Below, in pieces: positions 35,981-48,061 of a stretch of 64,000 nt of DNA. Position 1 is the stretch's first letter, and every line of letters starts with the position of its first letter. This DNA comes from Phoronis australis. Its lineage: Eukaryota; Phoronida; Phoronidae. The DNA is taken from positions 275,989 through 339,988 of the forward strand of contig NMRA01000028.1 of assembly GCA_002633005.1 (NCBI GenBank), written 5' to 3'. The notes under the pieces were generated by a model. That model did no database searches. It saw only the letters and a list, made by a program, of their open reading frames with translations, and was not told the origin of the DNA. A program made the position numbers and the translations under genes.

Positions 35981-36282
35981 GGAGGGTGAAAAGGGTTTTT
36001 TCTTCAAAATCATTTTTTCAGCTAAAAACTAGGTGCAGAAATCCTATGAAAATACATGTGTGATTATAAAAATCTAAAAACATCATGTGTGACACACGAC
36101 AGTAGGGGCGGCGGGGGGTTATACTAACGACCTCTGAATCAACGACACCGCTTAGCCTGGAGTTACCCGACGGCGACTTCCTGCCATACGGTAGAATTAA
36201 ATGAAATTGAGGCAGATGACTTTGTAAGTTAAATGATGTACGTTAAAAAGTATTTGGTTACTTGTCACATTGACTTTTAGCT

Positions 36283-36350
36283 CTATTAGTAAAGCGTCAG
36301 ACTGCTACCAATAAGGTCGTAGGTTCACTTGAAATCCTGACCCTGGGGCT
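36283..36350 (+). repeat. tRNA-like SINE head
   Basis: TAGCTCTATTAGTAAAGCG (box A-like) is followed by GGTCGTAGGTTCACTTGAAATCC, which resembles the T-arm and box B of a tRNA with an insertion. Cloverleaf ends are not preserved. Probably a tRNA-derived SINE; its body may run to about 36,460. Confidence 0.45.
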
Positions 36351-36614
36351 GATCTCAATACATAATATTGTCACTTTAAACGCCTTGTGAAGGATGCTTC
36401 TATTTAACAAAACTAAGCTGTTGTAAAATTGTCAAACTGCACATCTACAAAATAAGTCATTAGAGAGATATTTGCGACGATGGATAGAGTTCGTGGATGA
36501 TGAATTTTTTGTTTATGTTTGATCTACCTGTGTTACTGTTATCATTCTTAGTATTATTATTATGTTGCTGTTATTAATATTTGTTTCTTTAATTACATTA
36601 AGTAAAACGCCCGC

Positions 36615-36622
36615 ACACCATG

Positions 36623-36668
<46 letters not shown>

Positions 36669-36707
36669 TTAAAACCATGTATATATATATATATAAATAT
36701 ATATGTN

Positions 36708-36741
<34 letters not shown>

Positions 36742-36745
36742 TTAA
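36615..36745. repeat. Compound (TG)n/(TA)n microsatellite
   Basis: Two copies of the same compound unit, ACCATGTATATAT followed by a long TG run and GTGCTTTAAA, are arranged in tandem (about 36,617-36,674 and 36,675-36,746). An ambiguous base at 36,706 sits within the run. Confidence 0.9.
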
Positions 36746-36746
36746 A

Positions 36747-37181
36747 CAGAATCTTCATAAAAAGCCATGCCTAAACAAATGAACCAAAAATGTAAGACTA
36801 TTGCCGTGGGGAAGGCGTGGCGACCTGAGAGCGACTGTATTTGACAAAGTCGAATTAGTTGTGCCCCCATTATTCCTATATTCTTTCAAAGACGATCCAA
36901 CAATGGAACACTTACTGAAGAAAATCTCGCGAGTCTTTCTGTGAACGAGGGATAAGCCTCCGTGCGTGGGTTTGCACGAGTCTCGCCGGTGTCCGGTATT
37001 ATTTGATGTGTTTCTCGAGTTGGGTGGTATACGATGAAACAGATGAAGCTGTTAAAAACCAGTTTCCCATAACCACCGAGCAAACACAACAGTCGCACTA
37101 ATACTAATTTTTTCACTCTCTACTACGGTGTATGCTTCTAAACACGTTGCAAAGGTCGTTTTTAAGCCCATGCACACACCC
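36747..37181. other. Intergenic, no gene recognised
   Basis: No recognisable gene or RNA. Confidence 0.4.
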
Positions 37182-37395
37182 AGCCTAAAATATAGGGGGC
37201 TCGAATTTTTCGGTGTGCGGACCTTTTACTGAAAAAATCAACGAGGTCTAAAAATAACGTGGCCACTAGGTTCAGGCCTACGCCGAATTCCTGTGGGCTT
37301 TGTGGACTTTTGTTTCGCCATGAGGTGGACCTTTTTGCCCAATTCGCCAAATTGGGGGCTCGTTCGAGCCCAGACCTCACCCCCCCCCCAACCCT
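37182..37395. mobile_element. GGGGGCTCG-ended repeat element, copy 1
   Basis: Begins CCTAAAATATAGGGGGCTCG and ends near GGGGGCTCGTTCGAGCCC. Internal blocks GGACCTTTT, GGACTTTTGTTTC and GAGGTGGACC are related, partly inverted, to the copies at 44,156-44,331 and 48,062-48,190. A poly-C tract follows at about 37,380. The short plus-strand frame over it is probably not a gene. Confidence 0.45.
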
Positions 37396-37594
37396 ACCCC
37401 CACCCTCCGTCCGTCAAGAAAAAAATCTCCGTGTTGTAAAATTTCATTCTTAGGGATACCAAACTCCGCCTCAACAAGTACTGTCTACTTGAAGTGAGAA
37501 GTAGAAAGTTTCCTAATCCACGAAAGTTTACAAGCTATATTAAAATGTTTCTAAAGATTATTAACAGATAAAGTGTCTATATCGGCCGGGCAGA

Positions 37595-37836
37595 AGTTAA
37601 ATTGGACAATCGTCGATAAAGTAGACAATCGTAATCATAGAGGGATTCAAACTGGACATACAGAGCCAGAAAGGGTCTGAGAGTGGACAGACAGCCATAG
37701 AGGGTCTTCAAGTAGATAGACAGAGAGGGCCACAAAGTGGTCAGTCATGGACCGAGACTAGAGGGGCTCAAAGTGGACAATCATGGTCAGAGATTGCCTC
37801 AAAGTGGGCAATCGTGGCCACAGAGGGCTCCAAAGT
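37595..37836. repeat. Minisatellite, left part
   Basis: Irregular ~30-35-bp units of the form CAAAGTGGACAATCGTGG plus CAGAGGGC. Continues at 39,340-39,680 on the other side of a LINE insertion. Confidence 0.8.
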
Positions 37837-39339
37837 TTTTTTTATTAATGTTTATTACGAAATCTTCAGAATACAATGAATGTACATAACCCAGGAAGTG
37901 TCAAGAGCATTATATCTGGGTTAAAAAACACAAAGAAATCTATATACAATTATTATTCACAAATATATACATTCAAAAAACTGATGTTAAGATCACAATG
38001 ACATATGATTACGAATGTAAGTAAATCATTTTCATGTATATGTTTACAATTCTATGCACTCATACAGAGATCTAATATTGTAAAGAAATTTTGATACTAT
38101 TTCAAATAAAACCTTATTTTTATTTGGTTTGAGTTCTTGACATCCATATAGAAAAAATAACTTTGTTGTACAATTGCGGAATTTCAGAATATTTTTGTAA
38201 ATATTGGGGTGTTATTCGAGTGTCTGGAAAAGCTGTGGCCTTTGCTCGTGGCATACCTCACAAGCAAAGAAAACATGGGCATTTGTCTGGGTGTCTCCAC
38301 AGGAACACAGAGGCGAAATATTATTAAAATTATGTCTAAATTTCTCGTTGTTTAGGAATAGACCGTATTTTGATCTGCATAGAATTATTTCATGGTTGCG
38401 AGGAAGTTGGAATGATGTCAATGGGACTGGCAAGTCTTAAGTTGTGGTATGCATTTTAAAGTTATTTTTGAGAGTGACGATTGAAGTTCTTTCTTTTATT
38501 TTGGATGGTAAGGAATTCCAGTTGTCAATACAAGTTAATATTCTACATCTTCTGGAGGCTTAAATGAGAGAAGATGGAATAGTGTATATATTACTTTGCC
38601 ACAGTCCTGGTCTCGTGTTAGGTCTTTTGTAGGAGTCAAAGGGGATTTTGTTTGAATAATTGTTTGTGTTGGTTAAGACTTTAAATGTATACATGGACAT
38701 GTGGAGTTTACGACGGGTTGCTAGTTTGCTCCAGTTGAGACCATTTAGAACCTTGTTTGTGTTGGACCCTTTGTATGCTCCTGTTATGCCTAAAGCTGCT
38801 TGGTATTGTAGTCTTTCTAATTGAAGAAGTATGCCAGTGTTTGCCGATTGATAGATTATGTCACAGTAATCTAGATGTGGAAGTACAAAAGACTTGAACA
38901 GAGTTTCAAGATGCATGGAGTTGAGATAACGCGAGACAATTCTAATTGGATTGATTAATTTTTGTACTTTGAACGAGTTTGCGACAGTGAGGAGTAAATG
39001 TAAGCTTCAGGTCTAGAAGCAAGCCAAAGTGTTTGTGTGTGAACTTATTGGCAACAACTTCCCCATTGAGTGATAATTCCAGCATTGGATTTGTTTGGAA
39101 ATGAGTATTATTAGACTTAGAAAACATAAGATCAACACTTTTTCAGGTTTGAATTTCATCTTCCATTTGTAAGACCAGTCATTGAGTTTGTTTAGGTGAG
39201 TTTGCAATTGTAAGGAGTCATGGGGATGCTCTCTTGAGAATGGGTAGAAAATTGCAGTGTCATCAGCACACAATAAGAACGTTTTAGAGTTTATTGTGAT
39301 TGGTGATTGGAAGATCATTGATGTACAGTAAAAAGAGTA
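37837..39339 (-). pseudogene. CR1/Rex-like LINE inserted in minisatellite
   Basis: Minus-strand RT fragments in several frames. 39,318-39,200 contains the catalytic ADDTAIFYP box and LNKLNDWSYKWKMKF. 39,127-38,942 has ELSLNGEVVANKFTHKHFG. 38,916-38,560 (118 codons) has LFKSFVLPHLDYCDIIYQSA, the thumb-side motif of CR1/Jockey-type RTs. 38,433-38,212 ends in CSCGDTQTNAHVFFACE, a C-terminal Cys/His cluster. The 3' end is at 37,837, where TTTTTTTTATTAATGTTTAT on the plus strand gives a poly-A tail and AATAAA-type signals on the element strand. Only the 3' part of the element is present and it is frameshifted. Both sides end in the minisatellite, with CCAAAG at the left junction and CCCAAAG at the right, a possible target duplication. 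Confidence 0.75.
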
Positions 39340-39680
39340 AGGACCCCAAAGTCATGACAATCTTGACCAGTGAGGGTCTCAAAATGAGCAATCGTGGCCG
39401 GTGGGGGCCTCAAAGTGGAAAATCGTGACCAGTACCCTCAACGTGGACAATCATGGCTACAGAGGGCCCCAAAGTCATGAAATCTTGACTAGTGAGGGCC
39501 TCAAAGTGAACAATCGTGGCCAGTGGGGGCCCCAAGTGGACAATCATTGGTCAGTGAGGGAATCAAAGTGAACAACCATCAGTCATGATAGCCAGTGGGG
39601 GCCTTAAAGTGGACAATCGTGATCAGTCTTGCCTAAAAGTGGACCTCAAAGTGAACAATTGTGGCCACAGAGGTTATACT
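39340..39680. repeat. Minisatellite, right part
   Basis: Same units as 37,595-37,836: GGGCCTCAAAGTGGACAAT and CGTGGCCAGTGG. A single related stretch, CCAGGTGGACAATCGTGAGC, survives at about 40,591, just upstream of the FAM43-like gene. Confidence 0.8.
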
Positions 39681-40666
39681 TCATCTTCGTCCATTACAAG
39701 CAATGCAAAAGTGGTGGAGGCAAAGGCGGGCACTGAGAGTTTCAACACTGCAGTTGGTTTTCCCTTATGGATGAAGTGGAGCCGAAGTGCACAACGGAAA
39801 ACTGATAGATCTAAGTATATTTGTACTTTTCCTATTATGATAAAAGGACCACTCTGTAGGTGATGTGAGAATCATTTGACTATCTGAGTACGTATGTACT
39901 CCAAAATAACGGTATTCTGATTAAATTTTATTGTATAATTTATAATTTTGGCAAATTATTTTAATAACTACACGCACTAAAATGTGTCTATGGACGCTAA
40001 GTTACACTGAAATAATATACGTAGGCCAACCAAGCGCATACAAAGGATGTAAAATGCTTAACTTAGCACAGTTTGCCCGTATTTTATTACCCTCAGTCTT
40101 GGGCAGTGATCGGTATTTGCCATCATTCATTACTATGCAGGTAAATGTTTGAATAATGTGAATAATGTCAACATCGCTCCGACCAGCTAGGCCTACTTCA
40201 CCATCGGTGTATAAGTTGTGCGACGATACACTACACTAAATCCTGATTTTGAACTGAGGACTGGAGATTTGAAGGCTTGGTCACTGGCGCTAACCAATAT
40301 TACTTCGACCACCGAGGACGGCACTCTCTATCTAATGCGCTCGTCACCTGCTAGATGGCGATAACACGATCACGTGACATGAAAGTAAAACGGGAGCTGT
40401 TCATAAAGGTAATCGGCTTGAATGTGAGTTCAATGATCTTTGGAAATTCGATCGCTCACAATAACTGTATCAATACGAGCAGTGTCGGCTGGTGAAATGT
40501 TGATCTAGGCATCAAGTGTGTTAGCTCAATTGTAACTAACTTGGACGGTGCTACCTCAGGTAGGATTCTAAAGCAATATTTGTGGGGCCAGGTGGACAAT
40601 CGTGAGCGGACTCTTGCCACTTAATACTTCCTACCTCTTGGTCGGGGGAAGTAGCCTGTTCTGAAG
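39681..40666 (+). promoter_or_regulatory. Upstream region of the FAM43-like gene
   Basis: Non-coding, bounded by the minisatellite and the FAM43-like ATG. No TATA box or start site could be fixed. The promoter should lie here if the gene has no upstream exon. Confidence 0.3.
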
Positions 40667-41467
40667 ATGTCGATTTTTAAGAAGAAGGCGAAAATAACTG
40701 TTACTCCAAAAGATCCAGTGTTTTATGTGAGATTGATAGGCAGTACTGAGACATTCAAAGCGTCTGGAAGAGGGTGCCTGCGTCTCCCTATTCAGAAACT
40801 TTGGGATTCGTCAGAATCGGAACAAAATATGAGGCGAGTAGCAGTGACTTTATCCTCGAGCGGCATCCGGCTCAAGGACATGGAAAGCAAAAAAGCCAAG
40901 GAGCAACACTTTGACATCAAGCGAATATCGTATTGTAACACTGACACTGAGCTAACTAGAGTTTTTGGATGGATTTATAGGAGCCCTGAGAGTAACAAAA
41001 AAGAATGTTACGGGCTTGTGTGTAGTAGTCCAGAGAAGGCCCAAGCAATGGCCTTGGTGCTGTCTCGTGCCTTTCAGATCGCGTACAGTGAATTTAAACG
41101 AGAACAAGCTCGTCTGCATAGACACCCGTCGAGACAAGACCAAACCGAAGCAGACAATTCAGCGACGCAGACGAGCCAGGCCCGACAAAATGGTACTGCC
41201 GCGGCTGGTGAACACTCGAGTAGCAAAGCCAATGACACAAACCCCGGGAATACGACTCCCTGTGACACAGACAGTATTCACCTCGGTAGTGATCTGACGC
41301 AAATGAACATATCCCAAGACGACAACGCGTCGCAGTGCAGCTCAGAAAATAACGTCAGAATAATGGTAGAAGAGATAGAGCAGACGGCTGCGCATAATGC
41401 AACAGTGCACGAGTTAGCCAAAGGAGATGACGGTGCAGTTGACGAACTGGATCACCGGCAAAAATAA
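40667..41467 (+). CDS. FAM43-like PTB-domain protein
   Basis: A single uninterrupted frame of 266 codons. Residues 15-147 form a phosphotyrosine-binding (PTB/PID) fold of the FAM43 type: KDPVFYVRLIGSTETFKASG (first strand), QKLWDSSESEQ, VAVTLSSSGIRL, ISYCNTDTELTRVFGWIYR, KECYGLVCSSPEKA, and the C-terminal helix AMALVLSRAFQIAYSEFKRE. Residues 150-266 are polar, rich in Q, T, S, N and D, and look disordered. PTB domains bind NPxY-type peptides; the FAM43 partners are poorly known, so the cellular role is open, probably cytosolic adaptor. The lack of introns agrees with vertebrate FAM43A and FAM43B, which are single-exon and somewhat longer. The ATG has A at -3 (GAAGATGT). Codon use and length make it a real gene. 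No close AATAAA follows; the first clear one I noticed is near 43,183, so the 3' end is unknown. Confidence 0.85.
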   Translation: MSIFKKKAKITVTPKDPVFYVRLIGSTETFKASGRGCLRLPIQKLWDSSESEQNMRRVAVTLSSSGIRLKDMESKKAKEQHFDIKRISYCNTDTELTRVFGWIYRSPESNKKECYGLVCSSPEKAQAMALVLSRAFQIAYSEFKREQARLHRHPSRQDQTEADNSATQTSQARQNGTAAAGEHSSSKANDTNPGNTTPCDTDSIHLGSDLTQMNISQDDNASQCSSENNVRIMVEEIEQTAAHNATVHELAKGDDGAVDELDHRQK

Positions 41468-42825
41468 TTCCTGTTGATATCCCTGTATTTCTTACACAGG
41501 TATCATTTAAAGAGAGATTTCCGTTCAGAAATGTTTTATTAATCAATCACTTTTTCTTAACTGTCATAACACAAAAAACAGCGCAAATATTTAACCGCGT
41601 AAAAAATTCTCATGAAGATGAAAGACTGAGGAAATGTTTACAAAGGTTAACAAGTTGTTCATCGGCATTTGTTGACATCAGTTTAATGAATTTAAATACT
41701 GAAGGGTGCTTATAGTAATACATGAAAACGTAATTTCGCCCAGTGTATGTATTTCAAGGGAATGGTATTCGTCCTCGATAATTTTGGAACAGTAGTGACA
41801 CACTGTGTCTGCCCTGTCAACATCCAATTCAGGTTGTGATTTGAACAGGAAAAGACTGACATGGCCATAATTTGTGTAGGGGTACATTGACACTGAGTCA
41901 GTTTTGCAAATTGAATTAACCTTTACATTGTCGCCAACCTCACTTGCAGATATGAAGCCCTTAGTCTGATATTTATTGTGTATGTCTTATTCTACATTTG
42001 TAATGACGAACATGTTGTAGTCAGTATTAACTATAATGTTGTTGTGAATTAATTCATGTTAATATATGCTGGAAACGTTATCATAGCAACGAGACATCTG
42101 CATGATTGTTATATCTATTATTGTTGAAGTAGCAGTGACCTATAGACAAGGAGATATGCGATGAGTGTCTTCCACAGGTACTACTGCACATGTCGGTGTT
42201 CACACACACTCTGTACATGTCAACTGGTGAATGTGTGAGATTTGAGCTAGGGCCTAAACTGCATTCACTAACAGATCACTTTTGTGACACATCCTTCTGA
42301 CTACCTATGGTTGTCTGTTGTTCAAAATTGGACAATTTGTGTCAAGTCTTGGTGATAAACACAGCGACTATTGACATACGCTCGGCTGGAACATGGTAGA
42401 GTATAGCCTGCATTTTCTATTCAAGGTGACTTGGACTCACATAAGGCTTGTGACTGCATATGCGTGAGAGTTAATGGAAGTCGCTTCACTTTACTGTACG
42501 TGTAAGACCAGCTATTCATACGACGTTGTATTCTTTTGTTTGAATACTAAACCAGTCTTGTTGACCCGAGCTCATTCACATGAACACTCATATTTGTATG
42601 GAATGCGAATAGTTGTGACGACAACGGTACTGAGATCGAGTTAAGTGATAATACGACATGTTTCTTGCACTTCTGTTGTGTATAATTTGGCACGTGCAAC
42701 AATGAACTAAGTAAATGCACACACTCTATTTTACGGCCAAGAAAGTCCTTTTTGGAATTGTTGTGTAATGGCTTCTTGGCGATATAAAATAACAAAATCC
42801 AATGTGTTTTGTGTTTTCATCAAAA
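41468..42825. other. 3' flank of the FAM43-like gene
   Basis: May contain its 3' untranslated region. On the minus strand at 41,770-41,850 the reading CHYCSKIIEDEYHSLE resembles the final zinc-knuckle of LINE polyproteins and may be a tiny LINE relic. Nothing else was recognised. Confidence 0.35.
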
Positions 42826-42905
42826 ATCGCCAATTCTCGGAGTTCAGTGTCTGCCAGCATGAAATCAGGAGCGGTTACTAGACCAGTTAAATTCAGTTAC
42901 TAAAA
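42826..42905. repeat. Dispersed repeat related to 7.2-8.1 kb arms
   Basis: CGCCAATTCTCG, GTCTGCCAG, CATGAAATCAGGAGCGG and CCAGTTAAATTC line up with the arms of the 7,185-8,130 element (for example CTGAAATCAAGAGTGG). Non-coding. Confidence 0.5.
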
Positions 42906-44155
42906 ATGACTATTATCGAGTGGTGTTTTGCTACGCCATGCCTAGGTCATGCTAAACGCTGTAGGCCAAATACGGCCACCGAGGTTAGCGAGTTCTGTTC
43001 TGTGTTGGGTGATCTCAGCAAACCTCTTTTCTCGCCAATAATTTTACTTTAGTGATGACATAAAATGAGTGGTGCGACTTTTGTTCATCTCATGGCTGTC
43101 ACGACCCCGGGTAACGCCCCGGGGGAAAACATTCGATCACGACAAGTGTAAGGGTATATGGAAGTCAGTGTTAAACTTATAAAATAAAAATTTCATTGAT
43201 CAGATTTGCGATTGATTTGCAGTAGCAAATCCGCATTTTCGGAATTTTAATCCTTCAACTAACGTAAAACCATTCTTAAGTCTTACTACTGGCTTTTGAA
43301 CATTTAACCTGATAGCCTTATTCCCTTGAGCTGTTTGTACGAATTATTTGCATTCCAGAGGATTATTGTTCTTCAAACGAGATTATTTGTCAGTGAAAGA
43401 GAATAAATCCAAGCTTTTTAACAACTTTAATGTGGCGAAATGTTGCCTGATAACTGAGCTCCGTTGACGTTATTCCCCGCCAAGTACACATGAGCACTTC
43501 AAATTGAAGGCCGCAAATATGTTTTTGGTATTCAACGTTATATTGAGCTCTTCCGAGGGACAAAAGCAACCAACTTCAATGTAAGATAAAATAAGCGGTT
43601 TATTAGCCACAGAACACCAATGTGAGCCCCATTCCAACCAATGTAAACCATAGAAAACAAGCTAAAAACTTTTTCATTTATTGAAAACACAGAAGCAATG
43701 TGCAAAAGACAGCGAACACATACATACCACACTCACGCGGGCGTTTTTCGAGACCTGCCTACAGAATTAGAACCGGTGCTTAAAATTTGTCTCATTTCGT
43801 GCCTCGATGATGTGTAACTCTGAACAATTTTAAATCAAACCATGAAACGGGATGTAACAAGGTGATACTCATACCACCTAAACAGCACTCGATATATACC
43901 TTTGAAGCTGCTGACGCTTGGTGGATAAAACTGCTAAAATTCATATCATGATCTTAGATCCGGGTATGAAAAGATTTGCGAAGCCGCGTATCCTTGCATT
44001 TTCTACAAATAATAGCAGAAAGTTTTAGCACAGGTCCCCGGAAAATTTTATTCATGATTATTGAGACTTCCAAGACATGCTGCTTTGGGGATTTTTGTAC
44101 CCAGATTCAAAGATCGCGATGCATTTCGTCGAATGATGTGCTCACCCAGGGAGGC
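42906..44155. other. Intergenic, no gene recognised
   Basis: Includes a GC hairpin CCCCGGG..CCCGGGG at about 43,106-43,125 and an AATAAA at about 43,183. No gene is recognised. Confidence 0.4.
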
Positions 44156-44331
44156 ACGGGGGGCTCGAACGGGCCTTAGAGAAACAAAAAGTCCGAGAAA
44201 ACGAGACAAAAGTCCACTAAAAAGGCGCAAACACACAGTTCACAGACCTGAAGGTGGTACCCAATTTTTTTTAGTCCTCCCGCTTTTTTGTTGGCAAAAG
44301 GTCCACTTTGTTAGAAATCGAGCCCCCCATA
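44156..44331. mobile_element. GGGGGCTCG-ended repeat element, copy 2
   Basis: About 176 bp bounded by GGGGGGCTCGAAC and ATCGAGCCCCCCAT, an inverted pair. The interior has ACAAAAGTCCACTAAAAAGG and TTTTAGTCCTCCCG..GGCAAAAGGTCCAC. The latter block also occurs in the 411-bp repeats at 59,711 and 60,431, linking the two families. Confidence 0.6.
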
Positions 44332-45535
44332 TTAAAGGCTGAGTACGCGCATGTGAATAATGTACAAAAATCTGTTGAATTGAATTTTAGCAGCCTTCAA
44401 CGCCACACTCGGGTCCTGCCACTTTGCTAACAACACACGTTCACACGGATGTATATTGCGCACGATTGACATTCAGCTCCAAACAATAGTCTTTGTAGAG
44501 CGGACTATAAGACGCATACGAACAAATAAAACCAGTAGCATTTATGATGACAGTAAACCAGTCATTTATGAAGGGCATGTACTGCGTACAATGAATCAAG
44601 CAACCTGTATACAAAGACGAGGTCCAAAATGATTGGTTCATTTCCAAGATTTTGTATTGAAACTGAACTTACCACAACAAATGTTATTTGGTCACAGAGC
44701 AGAGTGTGGTTGATCCGCTCGCTTGGGCTCAGTGCATTAATGAGGCTTTGAACGCGAAAAACGGACTAAATTGCATTATCCAAAGTGGTCCTATGTCACT
44801 GAAACGGACTGAATTCAACCTGCTCACCAAGTATTTTTACGGTTTGTTCGTAAAGATTTTTAATTTCTGTTCATACTGCCCACTGCTCGTCACGTCAACT
44901 GCTCGTCACTTTGTCGATTTTTTCCACAAGGCAAAGCACGTCTCTTTATTTAGTATGGCAAGACAGACGTAACCATTTCCCTTATATGGAAAATGTGACT
45001 TTTGACCTTTGATGTAAACAAACAATGTTGACCTCAAGCAGTATCTAGTCCGATTCAGAGCCAATTAATTAAGTGCTAACTGCTTAATTAGTTACAAATG
45101 TATCGTACTAGTATTCAAATGTATTCTAAAATGCACTTGAAATTATTTCTGGAAAATTGCTTGCTCCACTGGCTTGCCTCATACTGTGCTGTTGACCTCA
45201 GATTCGGAGTGGTATCACACATGTTTGTCAAACTACTGTGTGCGCATGCGCACATTTATCATAAGTGGGAGGGAGATTAGAAACTCTGTGGTGACTACAG
45301 AGATTTTCCTTCGCGCGTATTTCAAAAATTGTTAATTTTGTGTTTTTTTCTGGAAATTCCCTCACAGAAGAAAGAGACTAAGTCTTTAGTACGCGTTGCA
45401 AGATGTTACTTTAGTCAGAAATTGTTTAAAAGACATTTTTGACGAGCTTTCGCCTTTCAAGCCTCTTTTAGACTTTTTTTGTCGACTCGGGCCTGTCTAC
45501 GCACAAAACTCTTCTTTCGCGCAGAGCAGTTTTCA
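44332..45535. other. Intergenic, no gene recognised
   Basis: No gene recognised; the frame at 44,688-44,972 has no known motif. Confidence 0.4.
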
Positions 45536-45698
45536 ACGAAGGCCTATTAGTGCCAGAAAAAAAATAAAATTTAAATCTTGACGATCTGCAATTACAGATT
45601 TGCGATCCGTAATAACGGATTGAGAATCCGTAACGAATTGGAAATCCGTAATAACTGATTCAAATTTTATTTTTTGTCGGGCACTAATGGGCCTTCGT
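45536..45698. mobile_element. Palindromic MITE, 163 bp
   Basis: Inverted ends of about 38-40 bp: ACGAAGGCCTATTAGTGCC then AAAAAATAAAATTT on the left, and AAATTTTATTTTTTG, GGCACTAATGGGCCTTCGT on the right. The middle contains three or four repeats of the type ATCCGTAATAAC, some inverted (ACGGATT). There is no coding capacity. The fold would be almost complete. Confidence 0.75.
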
Positions 45699-48061
45699 AG
45701 TATACTGCTTGCTATCATATCGAACTGTTTCATTACGTGAGGCCTTTTGGCGATTGTAATGTGTCATTTTTATGTGTCATGTTAAAATATGCAAACATAT
45801 ATACACATAACACACACTTGAATGTTATACAACGTTCATGATGGGCACTGTGGGTTGATAAAGCGAGATCTGTAAAGTGCAAGCCAGTTTAAACACGAAC
45901 GATCATCAATAAGTTGCGCGTGATTCTTTCAGGATGTTTGTTTCCTCATTTCTGATCTGTTTGTAATGCTGCGACATCCATTACGTGATTTTCAGAAATG
46001 TACGGATCGATTCTTAGTACTGTGTTTCCATGGCAATGATTGTCAGCTTCGCGTGTTTCCTGCACACAATAAGATCATAAAAGAAATTCCATGTGCGGCC
46101 ACGTATTCAGATAATCATGACGATATGATGATGAAAAGTTGACTTTCAATTACCCCGTGACTAGTATGGTGATGACTCATTCTCGAGAACACATAAATTT
46201 ACCTGATCGGGTAAAAGATTGCAAGGTGAAAAGTTGTAAATACAAACCACGGAAACATTTTGACAAACGTGTATAGCATCTTTTAGGATTTTATCAAAAA
46301 GTATAATTTTCCAACAACTGAAATACACAGCTGATTAAACTTCGGTGAAGATTTACATCATGTTAACTGAAACATAAACTAAAATATAGTGACTCAAGAG
46401 ATTGTCTTCACATGGAGGTAAACAGTAATCCTATAACAACAACAACAACAACAACAGCAGCAGCAAGAAATGTAATTTCTTATTCTTCAAAGAAAATTTG
46501 TGACAATTACAAAATGTCAACAGAGGCTTCACATGACGCACGATCTTTCTGCGCAACAATGATACACTTACTAAGCGGAACTTACTGTTTTACAATCTAG
46601 AGGCCTGTCATTTAAAAACAGATCCAATCAAACACTTGAGCGTGATGGCTTGTCTTGCCATTCCCAATCGTCGGTAGATTGAAATGTGCTGAATTATTTA
46701 CTCTCTTTTTATGCATAAAATGATTATGTTGGTCACACAACGGTATAGATACAATATGTATGGTGGGGTTTGATCTTTTCAGAAAAAAAATAATTTGCAT
46801 GCTCCTAGTTATGCTAATGTACAGCAGGAACTAAACGACAATGTTGTTTGAGCATCATCTGCACTAAACAAAGTGCAGTTGTATTCACTGACGACTTGTA
46901 AATGTGAAAACAAAAAAATTCTGCAAATAGGTGACCTTTCCGCTCATGACGTACCTTTGGGGCTCATATGGCCCGCATCATGCACTGTTATTCCCCAACG
47001 CCGCGTCACGGTACTTACTGGATAAGGTTGAGTGATTTACGGCGGATGATATTCGACACAAACGCGTTCTTAAAAACATTTGGAAATTTTCAACGTACTT
47101 CGGCATTTAGTCACACCGTCGCTATATGTTGCGTTTCTAACTAATTTGACCAAGCATTCACAGAGATGCAAGTGGTAAGTAATACTATGCATTGAACTTC
47201 TTGGGCAAATCCGATAGACATTTTCAATAAACAAAGAATTCATCCCTCACTAAACAATCTTCAATCAATGTTTCTCGCACCTGTAAACACAATGTCATTA
47301 GCGCCGCCATCACGTTCTCAAATCATTCCTCATTATATCTCAGCGTAAAAGTCAAAAACGTCATGTACCCGTCGGCGTTTCCTCGCTGTCAGCGGTAAAT
47401 GACCCCGAATACGCGTCAGTGCGCTTGGATTTCACAAATCACTATATTAAGTTTCAAAGAGATAAAAATCGATTTCGTTTGGCACGAGAAGCGACAGTGT
47501 CGCAACAATTGAGTTCTTCTGCATGTATGCAATTGACAAGTCCACACTGATATATGTCAAACTCTTCTCATGCAAGCCTGTGGGAAGCCGGATGTGCAAT
47601 GGACTTTTAATGGGATTCATAGTCTGGTATATAGGCTATAAACTACTTACTGAACGGACAACTACGTATTTCCAATAGAACAACAGAACAATAGAATTTA
47701 AGCCTTTCTCGAGCGGATTTTTTGCTTTTACTCTAGATACATTGGACTATCCCAACGATACTTTAGCAACGTCAAATCATGATACTTGAAGTAGCCTTTT
47801 CGCGCCACATTACGTCACTGCGAGAAAACAGCAGTACCAGGATAGTTTTGTACTTTCGCCGGTACCCGCGGCAGAAAGATGTTCCCGCTAGGGGTACCAG
47901 CATGTGTGGGTGTTAGTAGTTTGCGATGGCTGACGTAGACAAGAGTCAATCAACAAGCCTAACCACTCATTGCATTGGACAATTTATGACTTTAACTGTG
48001 GTCAAAGTGGTGCTTCCACGTTAGTGGGAAATGCCTTTAAAAAGCGGCATAATATAACTAT
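45699..48061. other. Intergenic, microsatellite only
   Basis: An (AAC)n/(AGC)n run lies at about 46,435-46,465. No other recognisable feature. Confidence 0.45.

Noticed and set aside
36283-36350. Functional tRNA gene
   Set aside because: Box A and box B-like motifs are present but the arms do not pair into a cloverleaf; a SINE head fits better. The same applies to 33,545 and 7,415.
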